A DNA stretch of 14,644 nucleotides from contig JAAENB010001215.1 in assembly GCA_024224995.1 (NCBI GenBank), positions 1-14,644 of the forward strand, written 5' to 3'. The notes under the pieces were generated by a model. That model was not told the DNA's origin, did not search any database, and worked only from the letters and a program-made list of their open reading frames with translations. The stretch is from a bacterium. GTDB lineage: Bacteria; Spirochaetota; UBA4802; UBA5550. Shown piece after piece: positions 12,287 through 14,644 of the stretch. The position numbers and the translations under genes are program-made. How positions within the stretch are numbered: position 1 is the stretch's first letter; every line of letters starts with the position of its first letter.

Positions 12287-13681
12287 TTATTTTTTTTCTT
12301 CTTCTTTATCTTTATTCACTTCTTTATCATCCTCAAAAAGATATGCCAGTTGTTTATTAAAAAATGAAGATGCCGTAAGGTCACCGGTAACATTTACCGC
12401 GGTTCTGCTCATATCGAGTATTCTGTCTACTCCAAGGATCAATGCCACGCCGGAAGCGGGAATTCCTACGGATTCCAGAATAGTGGCAAGGATTACAATC
12501 CCCACTCCCGGTGCCGAAGGCGCTCCAATTGACGCTCCAACAGTTATTGCCACAATGAGTATCATACTGCTTAAGGGAAGATTTATCCCAAAGACCTGGG
12601 CGAGAAAAACGGTGGCTACTACCTGGTAAAGAGCTGTTCCATCCATGTTGATAGTCGCTCCAACAGGGATGAGGAACTGTGAAATGGCCGGTTTTATATT
12701 GAGTTTCTCCTCAGCCGTGCTAATAGAAAGGGGCATTACTGCTGCTGAACTTGAGGTCGAAAATGCCAGGAGCTGTACGTCCCTGATGTTTTTCATGAAT
12801 TTTCCGGGAGTAAGATCCGTAAAAAGAAAAATGATTATATTATAGAAAACTCCCAGGAGCAGAAGCCCCAATAATACCGTTAAGATATACATTCCAAGGC
12901 CTGCTAAGGCCTCCAGCCCTATTTTGGATGTAATCTGGGTCATAAGACCGAATACAGCGAATGGAACCAGTGTCATAGCCCATTTTACAACGGTCATACT
13001 GATTTCCTGTATTGTTTCCAGTAAATTTATCATGGGATCGAGATGTTTTTTATCCACAAGGAGCAGAGCCAGCCCTACTATAATGGTGAATATTACCACA
13101 CCAAGCATATCGCCTTTAACCATGGATTCCAGGGGATTCGCCGGTAAAATATTGACGAGTTTTTCCGGTATATTGCCAAAATCTCCTTTTGCGGCTGATA
13201 CTGTTTGTATTGCTGTCCCTGTACCGCCTGTTTGCGCGATCATCTCTTCGGCATTGATATAGTTTCCCGGTTTAATAGTGAGTGCTACGCTAAAGCCTAT
13301 TCCTGTTGCGATTATTGTTGTTGCAAGGAAATATATTATCAGCCGGGGGCCGATCTTTTTCAGGAACTGGGGATCGCCGCTGGAAAGAAGCCCTACTATA
13401 ATAGAAGAAAATACAAGGGGGATAACTATCATCTTTACCATCTGCAGGAATAACTGGCCCGGTAATGCCAGCCAGTCAGTGGTGACCGCTGCTGTTTTGG
13501 GCTCTACCAGACCGGCATCAGGACCCAGGACCAGGCCCAGGGAGATTCCCAGGAACAGGCCTATAATTACTTTTAGCCAGAGTTTTGTTTTTGCCAGGGC
13601 ATTGATCTTTTCTGCGGCGAACTGCAATGAAGTCTCAATTGTGGTTTCAAATATGTTCGGTTTTGACTCTTTTTTTGGCAT
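12287..13681 (-). CDS. Sodium/proton-coupled glutamate/aspartate-type symporter (DAACS/SLC1 family), 464 aa
   Basis: This is a secondary transporter of the GltP/GltPh fold that imports acidic amino acids or C4-dicarboxylates. Family signatures are all present: the serine-rich tip of re-entrant loop 1 (STSSSAAVMP, 308-317), NMDGTA in TM7 (345-350), and GVDRILDMSRTAVNVTGD in TM8. Aligned to GltPh, Asp423, Arg426, Thr427, Asn430 and Asp434 match D394, R397, T398, N401 and D405. The Arg is the residue that reads a side-chain carboxylate, so acidic substrates are expected rather than neutral ones. The N-terminal 35 residues and the Lys/Glu-rich tail (after about 450) are extra-family extensions. 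The start has a GAGGGTG ribosome-binding site. It lies 15 bases after a small membrane-protein gene, so the two form one operon. Confidence 0.93.
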   Translation of the reverse strand: MPKKESKPNIFETTIETSLQFAAEKINALAKTKLWLKVIIGLFLGISLGLVLGPDAGLVEPKTAAVTTDWLALPGQLFLQMVKMIVIPLVFSSIIVGLLSSGDPQFLKKIGPRLIIYFLATTIIATGIGFSVALTIKPGNYINAEEMIAQTGGTGTAIQTVSAAKGDFGNIPEKLVNILPANPLESMVKGDMLGVVIFTIIVGLALLLVDKKHLDPMINLLETIQEISMTVVKWAMTLVPFAVFGLMTQITSKIGLEALAGLGMYILTVLLGLLLLGVFYNIIIFLFTDLTPGKFMKNIRDVQLLAFSTSSSAAVMPLSISTAEEKLNIKPAISQFLIPVGATINMDGTALYQVVATVFLAQVFGINLPLSSMILIVAITVGASIGAPSAPGVGIVILATILESVGIPASGVALILGVDRILDMSRTAVNVTGDLTASSFFNKQLAYLFEDDKEVNKDKEEEKK

Positions 13682-13696
13682 ATCACCCTCAATTTT

Positions 13697-13993
13697 TTAT
13701 TTAATAGAATTAACTTTTTTATAGTCCATAAATTTTCTAATTATGAGAAAAGAGGAGGCCGCGTTCATGAGGTACCATCCGGCTATTAAATGCGTAAATA
13801 CTTGTTTGGGCAAATTCCTTCCCAGGAAATCCACGTATGAATTCGCATTATATTGGAACAGCCCATACAAGAATACCAGGGTTGTGATACTCATTAGAAA
13901 AATAATAGCTCCTGCTGCTGAATAGATAGTTTTATATTTCCTGAAAATGACTGTGAGCGTTAATATTATTACAAAAAGCAGTACATATACCAT
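13697..13993 (-). CDS. Small three-helix membrane protein, 98 aa, upstream of the symporter
   Basis: The protein is hydrophobic, with likely membrane helices at about 1-17 (VYVLLFVIILTLTVIF), 24-46 (SAAGAIIFLMSITTLVFLYG) and 66-86 (FTHLIAGWYLMNAASSFLII). A conserved-looking loop between helices 2 and 3 reads NANSYVDFLGRNLPKQV. The tail is basic (RKFMDYKKVNSIK), placing it in the cytoplasm by the positive-inside rule. It starts with ATG at 13993 after a strong AGGAGTTT site. The stop is 15 bases before the symporter start, so the two genes are almost certainly co-transcribed. I do not recognise the family. The position suggests an accessory subunit or regulator of the transporter, which is inference. 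The opposite-strand open frame is a shadow. Confidence 0.75.
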   Translation of the reverse strand: MVYVLLFVIILTLTVIFRKYKTIYSAAGAIIFLMSITTLVFLYGLFQYNANSYVDFLGRNLPKQVFTHLIAGWYLMNAASSFLIIRKFMDYKKVNSIK

Positions 13994-14033
13994 AATTAAA
14001 CTCCTGATTTTCTAAAAGATGCCCTGAGGGTGA

Positions 14034-14066
14034 TTTATATCAGCAAATTTGTTCTGTATATGTCAA
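14034..14066 (-). promoter_or_regulatory. Candidate promoter of the small-membrane-protein/symporter operon
   Basis: On the minus strand there is a perfect TTGACA (14066-14061). The best minus-10 region is GATATAAA (14041-14034). Spacing is 19 to 21 bases depending on the hexamer chosen, longer than ideal. It points at the gene starting at 13993. Confidence 0.4.
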
Positions 14067-14121
14067 GTAAATTGTTTTTTGAGAAATATATTAAAAAATG
14101 TCTAATTTACTAAAAAAATAC

Positions 14122-14151
14122 TTGAACCTCATTCGCTGATTTTAGTATATA
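14122..14151 (+). promoter_or_regulatory. Candidate promoter of the lipoprotein gene
   Basis: TTGAAC (14122-14127) and TATATA (14146-14151) are separated by 18 bases. Transcription would begin around 14158, giving a very short leader that carries only the ribosome-binding site. Confidence 0.5.
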
Positions 14152-14172
14152 GCTGTATTCAGGAGGTCATTC

Positions 14173-14644
14173 ATGAAAAAAATGAAAAAACATGATACTA
14201 TACCCGGTACAGGAGCAGGCCGCAACCTGGTTTCTCTTCTTGCCGGAATGGCATTAATTATATCAATAATAACAATCACATCCTGTAAAACTACTGAAGT
14301 AATCGGTGAGACTGCACCGGACTTTACGGAAGAGAATCAAAAATTTTTGGAAGTAGACGAAAAAGCCCGTGAAGTTTTCAGAGTTCTGCTTACATCCGAT
14401 GAATATACTGTCTCTCAAATGAAATACGATAAGCTTATAAACCGGTCAAAAGATCCCGGCGGCGACAAATATATGAGTGATGAAGTGAAACGGATGGATA
14501 CTATTTATGCTGCCCGGGAAGGGGTTTTTACCGTATGGATCTATCCGGATTCGGGAAAACTTATGCAAATCCGGCCCCAGCGATCGACCTTTATTATTGA
14601 GGCCGATAAGCTTATTATGGAAGATATCCAGCGGTGGAGCTTCG
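14173..14644 (+). CDS. Putative lipoprotein, 3' end beyond window
   Basis: An open frame runs from ATG 14173 to the window edge (157 codons and one extra base). It has a textbook AGGAGG ribosome-binding site (14161-14166) six bases upstream. Residues 1-16 are charged, residues 17-36 are hydrophobic, and a lipobox-like ITSC places a lipidated cysteine at residue 38. Spirochaete lipoboxes are often relaxed like this. The mature part starts KTTEVIGETAPDF and continues as a mixed alpha/beta soluble domain with many charged residues (EEVDEKAREVFRVL-like helices, FTVWIYPDSGKLMQIRPQ strands). I do not recognise the family. The unusually long N-terminal region before the hydrophobic core leaves open an internal start at Met4. 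It is divergent from the symporter operon. Confidence 0.75.
   Translation, partial: MKKMKKHDTIPGTGAGRNLVSLLAGMALIISIITITSCKTTEVIGETAPDFTEENQKFLEVDEKAREVFRVLLTSDEYTVSQMKYDKLINRSKDPGGDKYMSDEVKRMDTIYAAREGVFTVWIYPDSGKLMQIRPQRSTFIIEADKLIMEDIQRWSF

Overview
The window is a chromosomal segment of a spirochaete. The clearest sign is a pair of adjacent genes for FlaB, the core flagellin of the spirochaete periplasmic flagellum. A predicted outer-membrane beta-barrel, a lipoprotein with a relaxed lipobox and very AT-rich spacers fit this. The proteins look more like the Spirochaeta/Treponema side of the phylum than Borrelia or Leptospira, but that placement is inference.

Layout. Positions 1-470 hold the 5' part of a minus-strand REP-associated (Y1/HUH) transposase and, beside it, a paired palindromic repeat. 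At 475-1945 are a small unknown gene and a beta-barrel protein, both on plus. At 2003-4674 everything is on minus: a coiled-coil protein and two flaB genes, with strong terminators and structured leaders. At 5100-6719 is a beta-CASP metallo-beta-lactamase-fold RNase-type hydrolase. At 6857-11012 a tight four-gene plus-strand operon encodes a GAF-GGDEF diguanylate cyclase, a TPR protein, an MlaD/Mce lipid-transport subunit and RadA. Convergent to it is a multi-pass membrane protein of unknown function (11047-11892). Further right, a two-gene minus-strand operon encodes a small membrane protein followed by a glutamate/aspartate-type sodium symporter. The window ends inside a plus-strand lipoprotein gene.

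Two things stand out. First, the 14-mer ACCTCAGAGCTCTT occurs four times exactly, always in one orientation and always in a hairpin. Two copies lie next to the transposase, one between the flagellin genes, and one forms the end of a convergent gene. This looks like a spirochaetal REP/RAYT family. Second, both flaB leaders contain stem-loops that display GGA in the loop, as in CsrA-controlled flagellin mRNAs. I found no CRISPR array, tRNA, rRNA or complete insertion sequence.
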